Source: Clostridia bacterium
GTDB lineage: Bacteria > Bacillota > Clostridia > Oscillospirales > CAG-382
Assembly (NCBI GenBank): GCA_017560285.1
Contig: JAFYOG010000017.1
Coordinates: forward strand, 1-11,209
Length of the DNA: 11,209 nucleotides
Reading direction: 5' to 3'
Under the pieces are notes generated by a model that was given only the letters and a program-made list of their open reading frames with translations, did no database searches and had not been told where the DNA came from. The position numbers and the translations under genes are program-made. The number at the start of each line of letters is the position of its first letter. Position 1 is the stretch's first letter. Shown piece after piece: positions 1 through 8,097 of this stretch.

Positions 1-420
1 GCAAAGGGCAAGGAATACGTTTATACAATACATAACAGCCGTATTAACGACCCTTTCTGTGCCGAAACCGCTTGGGAATTTCACCGCCGTATAGACGAAG
101 CTTTGGCAAACGACCTTTGTGGGGAATTTGTAGGCAAGCAGGATTTTGCGGCTTTTATGGCGGCGGGGTCTAAGATTGTGGATACCGTTCGGGAGATAAA
201 ATATTTTAACTGCCGCCGCGATGGCGATAAGGTTATTTTTACCGTAGCGGCAGACGGGTTCTTATATAATATGGTAAGAATTATGGTGGGCACCGTTGCC
301 GAAATGGCAAGCGGAACCGAAATGCCCCCCATAAAAGAGATTATAAAATCTAAAAACCGTGCCCTTGCAGGCACCACCGCCCCCGCAAAAGGGCTGGCGT
401 TAAACAAGGTATTTTATTAA
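1..420 (+). CDS. truA: tRNA pseudouridine synthase A, C-terminal part (5' end outside window)
   Basis: The frame is open from base 1 to the TAA at 418-420, so this is the last 139 residues of a gene that starts upstream. TruA isomerises uridines 38-40 in the tRNA anticodon stem to pseudouridine, in the cytoplasm. Visible family features are a GKEY-Y-IHNS segment at the very start, a DF-F--AGS segment (about 148-177), and the conserved GFLYNMVRIMVGT strand-helix (256-294), followed by a terminal AG-TAP--GL block that is typical of TruA. The catalytic Asp lies in the missing N-terminal half and cannot be checked. A TTG at 103 is in frame but internal to the conserved domain, so it is not the real start. 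The next gene follows after 24 bases, suggesting co-transcription. Family assignment is from remembered motifs and is strong. Confidence 0.93.
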   Translation, partial: AKGKEYVYTIHNSRINDPFCAETAWEFHRRIDEALANDLCGEFVGKQDFAAFMAAGSKIVDTVREIKYFNCRRDGDKVIFTVAADGFLYNMVRIMVGTVAEMASGTEMPPIKEIIKSKNRALAGTTAPAKGLALNKVFY

Positions 421-444
421 TATAAATTAAGGAAAGGAGCCGCC

Positions 445-1680
445 ATGGGAGCGTTTTCTGCACTGCGCGAAAAGCGTAAAAAGAAAAAAGAAACACCAAC
501 GGTAAACAGCCATTATACAAAATTGGCAAGACGTACTGCGTTGGTGCGGTATATTTGTATTGTTCTTGTGGTGGTTTTTGCGGTTTATTCCCTTTCCTTC
601 CACAGCGACGAAATATCTATAGAGCATTTTAGATATATGCTTAAATACATTAACTTTTCTAACGATAACGAGGCACCCCCCGGCACCTTAATTCAGTTTG
701 ACGGAAGCAGCGGCAACCGCGGAATTATGTTTAAGGGCAACCTTGCGGTGCTTAACGAAAGCGGGCTTACCATAAACCGCTGGGACGGCGAAATTATATA
801 TTCCCAAATTTTCTCTACCAACCACCCAAAAATAACCGAAAACGGCAACAACCTGTTCTGTTACGATTTGGGGGGCAAGGAATTAAGAATTTATAACACC
901 GTGGGCAGAGTTGACAATTTCGAGGAAGGGCATTTTCAATACCCCATATATTGGCTTTCTGCGGCGAAAAACGGCAATTTTGCCATTATTTCCTCGGCAA
1001 AAGGCTACCGAAGCGCTTTGTATATTTACGATAAGCAGTTTAGGGTTATATTCTCCAGCGCAACAGGCGATAAATATATGGATTTTGTTGACCTTGCCGA
1101 TAACGGTATCGATTTTGTTACCGCATCACATTATTCGCAGGGGGGCAACATCGTTACCTTGGTTACAAGAGGTAAATCCAACACCGAAAACGCCCAATTT
1201 ACCCAAACCTTCGTTGGCGAAATTCCTCTTGGCGTTTGGTATACAGCAAACGGCTATTGCCTTATGACAAGCGATAAAATGCGAATGTTTGATAACACCG
1301 ATAAAATTATAGGCGAAATAGATTTTGCCGAAAAGGAACTGCTTTCGGGCAGAATATTCGGCGACAAAGCGTTGGTTACCTACCGTATGGAAGGGCTTTC
1401 CGGCGGTACCGAGGTTGCGGTATATAACCTTGACGGCAGTGTAAAATACAGCACCACCTTTAACCAAGGTATTTCGGATGCAATGATAACCGGCAACACG
1501 CTTTACGTGCTTTATCCCGGCGTGCTTGCGGAATGCAATACAGAAAGCGGAGAAATTAAATCCCACACGGTTTTAACATCCTATTCCTCGTTGCTTTCCT
1601 ATAACCAAAAGCCCATACTTTTATCCGAAAACCAAGCTGAATATTTTGGGCCCGAGCCCATTAAGGAGGACGAACAATGA
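445..1680 (+). CDS. DUF5711-type membrane-anchored protein
   Basis: This 411-residue protein has a Lys/Arg-rich cytoplasmic N-terminus (residues 8-30), one hydrophobic segment at about 33-51, and a long extracytoplasmic part rich in short beta-strand-like stretches. The latter contains repeated G-D/N-aromatic patterns such as FDGSSGN and NLAVLNESGLTI, consistent with a beta-propeller-like fold. The layout (signal anchor, then an FDG-S block, then a 'lavl...G...y' repeat region) matches what I recall of DUF5711, a Firmicutes family of unknown function. The ATG at 445 is preceded by GGAAAGGAG (431-439), a strong ribosome binding site. The stop overlaps the next start by four bases (ATGA at 1677-1680), so translation of the CvpA-family gene is probably coupled. 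No catalytic motif was recognised. DUF5711 is a family-level call, not a function; a generic anchored propeller protein is the alternative. Confidence 0.75.
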   Translation: MGAFSALREKRKKKKETPTVNSHYTKLARRTALVRYICIVLVVVFAVYSLSFHSDEISIEHFRYMLKYINFSNDNEAPPGTLIQFDGSSGNRGIMFKGNLAVLNESGLTINRWDGEIIYSQIFSTNHPKITENGNNLFCYDLGGKELRIYNTVGRVDNFEEGHFQYPIYWLSAAKNGNFAIISSAKGYRSALYIYDKQFRVIFSSATGDKYMDFVDLADNGIDFVTASHYSQGGNIVTLVTRGKSNTENAQFTQTFVGEIPLGVWYTANGYCLMTSDKMRMFDNTDKIIGEIDFAEKELLSGRIFGDKALVTYRMEGLSGGTEVAVYNLDGSVKYSTTFNQGISDAMITGNTLYVLYPGVLAECNTESGEIKSHTVLTSYSSLLSYNQKPILLSENQAEYFGPEPIKEDEQ

Positions 1681-2387
1681 CTTGGCTGCTTGATATTATA
1701 ATTGCATTAATTATAGGTGTTTCCATATTTTTGGGGGCAAAAAACGGTTTTGTAAAAACCGCTATCGGCGCGGCGGCGTTTATTATTGCCGTTGCCGTTA
1801 CCTGTATGTTCACCTCCCCCTTGGCAGGCGCTCTTAAGGGCACCGGCATAGGCAAGGGTATAGAAAGCGCAACCGAAGAATTTATTTCGGATATAATGCT
1901 TGATAATTCTATGGATATGGGCGAGCTTATAAACGGCGAAAGCGAAGAATTTAATAACTTCGTTAACATTTCGGGTACCGATAACCAAGAGCTTAAGGAT
2001 TGGTATTCCCAGCAAGAAAATTCCGCCGAGGAAACCGCAAAAAGCGCATTGGCAAAAAAGCTTGCCAACCCTATTGCAGACCTTATAACCAAGCTGTTGG
2101 CGGTTATAATTCTGTTCTTCGGCACACGGATTTTGTTATCGGTTGCAAGCTATATTATTACAAAAATATGCAAGCTGCCCGTGCTAAACACCTGCAATAC
2201 CCTGTTGGGTGTAATTTTAGGGGTTATTTTGGCGATAATAAGGGTGGCGCTGTTCTGCTTTATTATGAACACTCTTATTAAAAACGCAGATTATTTGGGC
2301 GTTGGTTGGATATCCGACCTTAACCCCGACGGCACGCTGCTGTTTAATATGTTCAGAAACATTAATATCTTTTCCTTCTTTATATGA
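1677..2387 (+). CDS. CvpA-family membrane protein
   Basis: This is a 236-residue protein with four predicted membrane segments (about 4-20, 26-46, 130-153 and 166-191). Its N-terminal W-LDIII-LII--S---G-KNGF pattern and the LPVLNTCNTLLGVILG stretch before the last helix fit the CvpA family. CvpA relatives are inner-membrane proteins named for colicin V production in E. coli; their biochemical role is unsettled and in Gram-positives they are linked mainly to envelope functions. The protein is longer than the usual 160-180 residues. The extra length is an acidic, Ser/Glu/Asn-rich segment (about 55-125) between helices 2 and 3, probably a soluble loop or helix. The start overlaps the upstream stop by four bases, and an AAGGAGG-like site (about 1663-1670) lies inside the upstream gene. 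Family confidence is good, function open. Confidence 0.8.
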   Translation: MTWLLDIIIALIIGVSIFLGAKNGFVKTAIGAAAFIIAVAVTCMFTSPLAGALKGTGIGKGIESATEEFISDIMLDNSMDMGELINGESEEFNNFVNISGTDNQELKDWYSQQENSAEETAKSALAKKLANPIADLITKLLAVIILFFGTRILLSVASYIITKICKLPVLNTCNTLLGVILGVILAIIRVALFCFIMNTLIKNADYLGVGWISDLNPDGTLLFNMFRNINIFSFFI

Positions 2388-2396
2388 GGTTAAATT

Positions 2397-2936
2397 ATGA
2401 AAAAGCAAATTCCAAATATATTATCAACCATTAGGTTGTTTATGATTCCCGCTTTTATATTTACATATTTTAACTACCGCGCTTGGATTTCTGCCGTTAT
2501 TTACGTAGCCGCTTGGCTTACCGATGCATTGGACGGTTACCTTGCCCGCCGCAATAATTGGATAACCGACGTGGGCAAAATTTTAGACCCGTTGGCAGAT
2601 AAATGTATGCAGTTTACCGCGGCAGTTTGCTTTAGCATAGAGGACCCCATATTCCTTTTGGTGGCTATACCTATGTTTGTTAAAGAAATTGCAATGCTTT
2701 TGGCGGCGGTGCTTATTGCCAAGACCAAGAACGTTGTGGTTGCATCCAGCTGGTACGGAAAGGTGGCAACGGTTTTGTTGTTCCTTTGTGCTTTTACAAA
2801 AATTTTGGTTCGCCACAACCATATATTTAACGTAATTATCGCAGTATTTATGCTTACCTGTATGATTTTCTCGTTTTTAATGTATTATTTTAAGGACTTT
2901 AAGGGTAAATATAAGTTAGAACTGTTTCACAAATAA
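2397..2936 (+). CDS. pgsA: CDP-alcohol phosphatidyltransferase, probably phosphatidylglycerophosphate synthase
   Basis: This 179-residue integral membrane protein is the usual size for PgsA. The full CDP-alcohol phosphotransferase signature D-x2-D-G-x2-A-R-x8-G-x3-D-x3-D is present at residues 43-68, with D43, D46, D64 and D68 as the metal-binding and catalytic aspartates. The N-terminal NILS-IRL-MIPAF motif is typical of bacterial PgsA. It would transfer a phosphatidyl group from CDP-diacylglycerol to glycerol-3-phosphate, the committed step to phosphatidylglycerol and cardiolipin. The ATG at 2397 is served by GAGGT (2386-2390), which overlaps the upstream stop, so coupling with the CvpA-family gene is likely. 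Other members of the superfamily (phosphatidylserine or inositol-phosphate synthases) share the signature, so the substrate is inferred from length and N-terminus. Confidence 0.9.
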   Translation: MKKQIPNILSTIRLFMIPAFIFTYFNYRAWISAVIYVAAWLTDALDGYLARRNNWITDVGKILDPLADKCMQFTAAVCFSIEDPIFLLVAIPMFVKEIAMLLAAVLIAKTKNVVVASSWYGKVATVLLFLCAFTKILVRHNHIFNVIIAVFMLTCMIFSFLMYYFKDFKGKYKLELFHK

Positions 2937-2953
2937 CGAGGTGTAGCTTCTTT

Positions 2954-5227
2954 ATGGAATTAAAACGATGCTCCCGATGCAACGTCCGCCCTGCCATAGT
3001 TTTTGTGCAGAAGAACGTTGCGGGGAAAATTACAAGCGAGGGCTATTGCATTAAATGCGCCCAAGAGCTTGGTATAAAGCCTATTGACGATATAATTAAC
3101 CAAATGAATATAAGCCCCGAGGAATTGGAAGCCATCAGCGACGGTATGATGGGCGGTCTTATGCCTATGGATAACGGCGATGACGACGAGGGCAGAGCTC
3201 CCTCTATAGACCCAAGCGCGTTCTTTGGCGGTATGCAGCCCATGGAAATTAACCCCGAACAGCCAAACGGCGAAAAGGAAAAACAGCAAAAGCCCAAGGG
3301 CAGACGGGGGGCAAGCTATCTTAACGATTTTTGCATTTGCCTTACCAAGCGCGCCCGCGAGGGAAAATTAGATAACGTTATCGGCAGAGAAAACGAGCTC
3401 GAGCGGGTTATTCAGATTTTAACAAGACGGCAAAAAAACAACCCCTGCCTTATAGGCGAGCCCGGCGTTGGTAAAACCGCCGTGGCAGAGGCCTTGGCGC
3501 AAAAAATCGTTGCAGGGGAAGTTCCCTATAAATTAAAGAACAAGGAAATTTACCTTGTGGATATGACTGCTATCGTAGCGGGCACACAGTTTAGAGGTCA
3601 GTTCGAAAACCGTATGCGCGGTCTGATAGAAGAAACCAAAAAAGCGGGCAACGCGGTTTTGGTTATCGACGAGGTTCATTCTATCGTGGGCGCGGGCAAC
3701 GCCGAGGGCGGTATGAACGCCGCCAACATTCTTAAGCCCGCCTTATCCCGCGGGGAAATTCAGCTTATAGGCGCAACCACCCTTAAGGAATACCGCCAAT
3801 ATATCGAAAAGGACGCCGCCTTGGAGCGCAGGTTCCAGCCTGTTATGATAGGCGAGCCCTCGGTAGAGGACAGCGTAAAAATCCTTATGGGCATTAAAAA
3901 ATATTACGAGCTTCACCACGGCATAACCATTCCCGATTATTTGGTAAGAAGAATGGTTACCCTTTCCGAGCGCTATATTACCGATAGGTTCCTGCCCGAT
4001 AAGGCTATTGACCTTATGGACGAGGCTTGCTCCCATATGGCAATGCATTCAAGGGTAATAAACGAGCTTGGGGTTTTAGAAGCCGAAATTAAAAAGAATC
4101 GGGACGAATTATCGGCGCTGGAAGCCAAGGAAACCCGCGAGGAAGAGGATTATAAGCGTATTGCGGATATAAAAACCGCGTTGCTTAACAGCGAGGCAAG
4201 GTTTAACGAGCTATCCTTAGAGCGTGATGGTTTAAAGCTTACCGATAACGACCTTGCAAGGGTTATAGAGGTTTGGACGGGCATACCCGCCACCAATATA
4301 AGCGAAAACGAATTTGTTAAAATAGAACGGTTGGAAGCCGCCGTAAAGGAACGTATTATAGGTCAGGATACCGCCGTAGAAACGGTGGCAAGGGCAATAA
4401 AGCGCTCCCGTGCGGGTATTTCCTACAAAAAGAAGCCTGTTTCCTTTATATTTGCGGGCAGCACCGGCGTGGGCAAAACCGAGCTTGTTAAGGTTTTGGC
4501 AGATTATTTGTTCGATTCGCCGGAATCGCTTATTCGCTTGGATATGAGCGAATTTATGGAAAAGCATTCGGTTTCGCGCATAATCGGGTCGCCCCCCGGT
4601 TACGTTGGTTATGACGATGCGGGACAGCTTACCGAAAAAATCCGCCGCAAGCCTTACACCGTGGTGCTGTTTGACGAAATCGAAAAGGCACACCCCGACG
4701 TAATGAACATTCTTTTGCAGATATTAGATGACGGCAGAATTACCGATGCCCACGGCAAAGAGGTAAATTTTGAAAACACCGTTATTATTATGACCACCAA
4801 CGCAGGCAGTAACGAAAGCGCAAGCATTGCAGGCTTTGGCGAAAGCGCCGCCGAAAACGACCGCGCAAGGGTTATGAAGGCGTTGGAGGGATTCCTTCGC
4901 CCCGAATTTATTAACCGCGTGGACGAAATCGTGGTGTTTAACCGTCTTAATAAAGATAACTTTAAAGCCATTTGCCGTATTATGCTTGGCGATTTGCAAA
5001 AGGTGCTTACCGAAAAGGGCATAAGCTTTAGCTACGGCGAAGAGCTTGTTGACCACCTTTCGAAAAAGGGATTTTCGGAAAAATACGGCGCAAGAAACCT
5101 GCGCAGGCTTATTCAGACCGAGGTAGAGGACAAATTGGCAAGCATTATCGTTGCCAACTATCAAAACCCCGTTACCGCCCTTTATGCCACCGCCGAAAAG
5201 GGCGAGGTTACGGTAAAAGCGTTATAA
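2954..5227 (+). CDS. clpE: ClpE-like AAA+ protease ATPase subunit with N-terminal zinc finger
   Basis: This 757-residue Hsp100 unfoldase would feed proteins to ClpP. Residues 1-40 carry a four-cysteine zinc finger (C6-x2-C9 and C32-x2-C35) in place of the usual Clp N repeat domain, as in ClpE. A low-complexity acidic/Met/Gly linker runs to about 118. The first AAA+ module has Walker A GEPGVGKT (168-175), Walker B VIDE (237-240) and paired arginines R292/R293. A short charged coiled coil (about 370-425) fits a reduced M domain. The second module has Walker A GSTGVGKT (502-509), Walker B LFDE (572-575), sensor 1 near N616, arginine R655 and a GAR sensor 2 (712-714). An AGF tripeptide (626-628) sits where ClpC/ClpE carry their ClpP-docking loop. 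All ATPase residues look intact. The start is the ATG at 2954 with a CGAGGTG site (2938-2944). No tandem CtsR operator was found in the 17-base gap, so transcription probably comes from the operon. ClpC-type naming is the alternative. Confidence 0.9.
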   Translation: MELKRCSRCNVRPAIVFVQKNVAGKITSEGYCIKCAQELGIKPIDDIINQMNISPEELEAISDGMMGGLMPMDNGDDDEGRAPSIDPSAFFGGMQPMEINPEQPNGEKEKQQKPKGRRGASYLNDFCICLTKRAREGKLDNVIGRENELERVIQILTRRQKNNPCLIGEPGVGKTAVAEALAQKIVAGEVPYKLKNKEIYLVDMTAIVAGTQFRGQFENRMRGLIEETKKAGNAVLVIDEVHSIVGAGNAEGGMNAANILKPALSRGEIQLIGATTLKEYRQYIEKDAALERRFQPVMIGEPSVEDSVKILMGIKKYYELHHGITIPDYLVRRMVTLSERYITDRFLPDKAIDLMDEACSHMAMHSRVINELGVLEAEIKKNRDELSALEAKETREEEDYKRIADIKTALLNSEARFNELSLERDGLKLTDNDLARVIEVWTGIPATNISENEFVKIERLEAAVKERIIGQDTAVETVARAIKRSRAGISYKKKPVSFIFAGSTGVGKTELVKVLADYLFDSPESLIRLDMSEFMEKHSVSRIIGSPPGYVGYDDAGQLTEKIRRKPYTVVLFDEIEKAHPDVMNILLQILDDGRITDAHGKEVNFENTVIIMTTNAGSNESASIAGFGESAAENDRARVMKALEGFLRPEFINRVDEIVVFNRLNKDNFKAICRIMLGDLQKVLTEKGISFSYGEELVDHLSKKGFSEKYGARNLRRLIQTEVEDKLASIIVANYQNPVTALYATAEKGEVTVKAL

Positions 5228-5265
5228 TTTAAAGTAATTAAAGTCGAAGTACGGAGTATGCTGTT

Positions 5266-8097
5266 ATGGCATTAAACGAAAAAGACAATTTAAAAATAAA
5301 GCCCGCTTCCGGCGACCAAGAGGACAGCGTATTTTCCCCCGAGGAAATGCACCCCTTTGAGGTTGCCGAGGCGTTGGAAACCGACCTTATTGCAGGCAAA
5401 ACCGATAAAGAGGTAAAAAAAGCCCGCAGGCTTTTCGGCGCAAACAATATTAACAGCGAATTTAAGCTTTCGTTTTTAGACAGCGTGAAAAACCAAGCAA
5501 AGGGGCTTATTTCCCTGTTTTTAATTCTTTGCTCGGTGCTTATGTATTTGTTTAAGCCGCAGGAATTAACCTATCTTATTCTTGCAATAATTATAGGTAT
5601 TATCTTCTTTCTTAACGCCTTTGCGGAATTTAGGGGAAGCGTGGCAATGCGGTTGCCAAAAAAATATTCCTCGCTAAAGGCAAAGGTGGTTCGCAACGGT
5701 GTTGAATCCGTTATCGACAGCCGTACCCTTGTGCCCGGCGATTTGGTTGTTTTGGACGAGGGCTCTATGGTTCCCGCCGATTGCCGTTTGGTAGACGATT
5801 TTGGGCTTTCGGTGCTTGAAACCCACGTGGGCGGCGCAAAGCACAGCGTTGCCAAGGACAGCCGATTTATCCCCAACGAAATCGATACCCTTTGCGGAAA
5901 TATGCTTTATGCAGGCAGTATTATAACCTCGGGCCATTGCAGCGCGTTGGTTTGCCGCATAGGTAAGGATACCCTTGTGCGCCGTTTAAAATCGGATAGA
6001 GATTCCCTTACCCCCGACATTTTAAAATACGTTAACAACCTTTGCAGATTTATATCTATTTTATCTGTGGTTGCCTGCTTTGCCCTTGCCGCCGTTGCAA
6101 TTTTGGCGGGGGCAGATATTACCCAATGGTTCGTTTGTGCCCTTGCAATGGGCGCAAGCTCGCTGTGCGACAGTATGATATCGCTGTGTGCAACGGTTTT
6201 GGGCTTTGGCGCAAAGAAAATGCTTGACGACGGTATGGTTGTTAAGAATTATAACGGTATTCAAACGCTGGCGAAGGTTAACACTATCGCCTGCGGAAAA
6301 AACCTGGCGTTCCCCCCCAAAAGAATTAACCTTACGGGCTTGTATTTTTCCTGCCGCAGCTACGACAGAGAAAAACGCCCCGACGAGAACGCAATAGAGC
6401 TTTTAAAGCTGTTGCTTGTTTGCTCGGATGCAAGGCAGATTACTGCCGCCGAGCGCAAACAGCGCCGCGGTCTGCCCGAATATAAGGGCTTGCCCTTGGA
6501 CGACGCTATTATAGAATATTTCGGCGAATGGGGCAAAACCATAGGCCCTATAAACGACCAATACATACGTCTTGATGCGGAATACACCTTATCGGGCGAT
6601 ATAAGCCGTCTTTTGGCTTTACATAACGGCAAAAACACCGTTATTGTTCGTGGTTCCCCCGAAAATATATTATCCCGCTGTGCAGGATATACCCTTGACG
6701 GCAGTGATTATAGGCTAAGCGATTTTACAAGAAAAAAGATTCTTACCGCGCTGGAGGATTACGCCCGCACCAACAGCTTTTTGCTTGCGGTGGCAGTGGG
6801 CGAAACGAGCGCAGGCAGTCTGCGGGATTTGGACGTAGAGGAACGGCTTATTTTTAAGGGCTTCGTTTCTTTTTCGGGCGAGCTTGACCCCGGCGTGGCG
6901 GAATCGGTTTACCGTTGCGACGGCGCGGGGATAGAAACCATATTAAATTCCAACGATGCTTATTATACCGCACTTAATTCTGCAAAAAGCGCGGGTATTA
7001 TAACCGACGAATCGCAAATTATTACCGCAACCCAAATTCGCACCTGCGATAAGGATTTGTTTACGGTTAACGCACCCGAATATAAGCTGTTTTTAGATAT
7101 CGACGATAACGAATGGCTTAATATTATAGACCTTCGCCGCAAGGATAACCGCGTTACCGCAGTTACCGCCGAGCGTATAAACGAGCTTCCCATTATGCAA
7201 CGGGCAGACGTTTCTATCGTTCCCGAAAGCGCCTGCGATACCTTACGGCAAACCTCCGATACAATGCTTTTGGGCAAGGGTATAAACCTTATTGCCGACG
7301 GCATTCTTAACGCAAAAACCATTTGCCGCCGTATTGGCGCGCTTATTTCCTATTTGCCCGCGGCGATAATTATTATGTTCACGGCAGCCTTGCTTTCTGT
7401 TATAAGCGGTGCCGAGCTGCCCCCTCTTAGAGTGCAGGACGTTATGATAGGCGGTATAATTTTTAACCTTGCCTTTGCTATTGCCCTTGCGGCAGAGCCA
7501 AGACGGCCGAAGAATATTAGGGATGTTTCCCGTTTTTACGGCACAAAGCCGCAGGTTTCCGATTTTATGTTCCCCATATTTTATTCCCTTGGGGGCGGTA
7601 TACTTTTATTTATTGTAAGCACGGTTACCGAAAGCTACACCTGTACCCTTATATCCCTTACCGTAATGCTGTTTCTTTATGCCTGCTCTATAGGCGGCCA
7701 CGGCGGTATTTTTAACACCAAGCGCTTTGGCAACCGCATACTTTATCTTTGCGGCGTGGGTGCCTTTGGGCTGATAGCGGTTTTAATGCTTACAAAATTA
7801 GGGCACAGCGTTTTTGCTTACGGTGTACCTAAGGTTTCTAAGCTTGTTATAGCCTTGGTTTTGGCTTTTGCATATTTTGTAATAGCCCAAACCGCAAGAT
7901 ATTTCCTAACCCCGCAACGCAAACGGAAGGAAAAGGCTAAAAAGGCAAAGAAGCCCAAAAAGCAAAAAAGCAGCGAAATTTACGTTAAGTTCGACGACGA
8001 GGACGATACCGTTTACGAAGACGACTTGGATTTTGAATTAGAAGAAAAGAAGAAAAAAGAATATAAATCCCAAGAAAGGAGCAACGACAATGACTAA
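5266..8097 (+). CDS. Degenerate P-type ATPase-like membrane protein (predicted pseudoenzyme)
   Basis: This intact 943-residue frame has the P2-type (Ca2+-ATPase-like) architecture. It has a cation-ATPase N-terminal region (about 28-70), membrane pair M1/M2 (80-119), A domain with LVPGDLVVLDEGSMVPADCR (155-174), M3/M4 (260-310), N and P domains (about 340-685) and M5-M10 (690-880). Aligned by eye to ordinary members, key motifs are changed. TGES reads GGAK (189-192), PEGLP reads CDSMI (301-305), DKTGTLT reads GKNLAFP (344-350, phospho-Asp is Gly344), TGD reads SND (562-564), DPPR reads DPGV (541-544) and GDGVND reads AERINE (635-640). The N-domain KGAPE motif survives as RGSPE (462-466). The M6 N-x2-T-D ligands read N734-x2-F-A. 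The C-terminal tail (about 883-943) is Lys-rich, then Asp/Glu-rich, then mixed. Autophosphorylation and pumping are therefore unlikely; a scaffold or regulatory role is inference. Codon use and base composition match the neighbours. The start is ATG 5266 with a CGGAG site (5252-5256). Confidence 0.85.
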   Translation: MALNEKDNLKIKPASGDQEDSVFSPEEMHPFEVAEALETDLIAGKTDKEVKKARRLFGANNINSEFKLSFLDSVKNQAKGLISLFLILCSVLMYLFKPQELTYLILAIIIGIIFFLNAFAEFRGSVAMRLPKKYSSLKAKVVRNGVESVIDSRTLVPGDLVVLDEGSMVPADCRLVDDFGLSVLETHVGGAKHSVAKDSRFIPNEIDTLCGNMLYAGSIITSGHCSALVCRIGKDTLVRRLKSDRDSLTPDILKYVNNLCRFISILSVVACFALAAVAILAGADITQWFVCALAMGASSLCDSMISLCATVLGFGAKKMLDDGMVVKNYNGIQTLAKVNTIACGKNLAFPPKRINLTGLYFSCRSYDREKRPDENAIELLKLLLVCSDARQITAAERKQRRGLPEYKGLPLDDAIIEYFGEWGKTIGPINDQYIRLDAEYTLSGDISRLLALHNGKNTVIVRGSPENILSRCAGYTLDGSDYRLSDFTRKKILTALEDYARTNSFLLAVAVGETSAGSLRDLDVEERLIFKGFVSFSGELDPGVAESVYRCDGAGIETILNSNDAYYTALNSAKSAGIITDESQIITATQIRTCDKDLFTVNAPEYKLFLDIDDNEWLNIIDLRRKDNRVTAVTAERINELPIMQRADVSIVPESACDTLRQTSDTMLLGKGINLIADGILNAKTICRRIGALISYLPAAIIIMFTAALLSVISGAELPPLRVQDVMIGGIIFNLAFAIALAAEPRRPKNIRDVSRFYGTKPQVSDFMFPIFYSLGGGILLFIVSTVTESYTCTLISLTVMLFLYACSIGGHGGIFNTKRFGNRILYLCGVGAFGLIAVLMLTKLGHSVFAYGVPKVSKLVIALVLAFAYFVIAQTARYFLTPQRKRKEKAKKAKKPKKQKSSEIYVKFDDEDDTVYEDDLDFELEEKKKKEYKSQERSNDND

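Noticed and set aside
1126..1566. Long minus-strand open frames inside the DUF5711, ClpE-like and recombinase genes
   Set aside because: They lie opposite well-supported coding regions, show no recognisable domain and have Lys/Asn/Cys-rich random-looking translations. They are explained as codon-bias shadows.
2937..2953. CtsR-type operator before the ClpE-like gene
   Set aside because: The 17-base gap holds no tandem GGTCAAA-like heptamers.
5266..8097. The missing P-type ATPase motifs could reflect frameshifts or a pseudogene
   Set aside because: Flanking family patterns align on both sides of every altered motif in the same frame, the frame is uninterrupted for 943 codons, conservative changes occur (GDGVND to AERINE keeps acidic residues), and the downstream gene overlaps its end. 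A recent pseudogene would not look like this.
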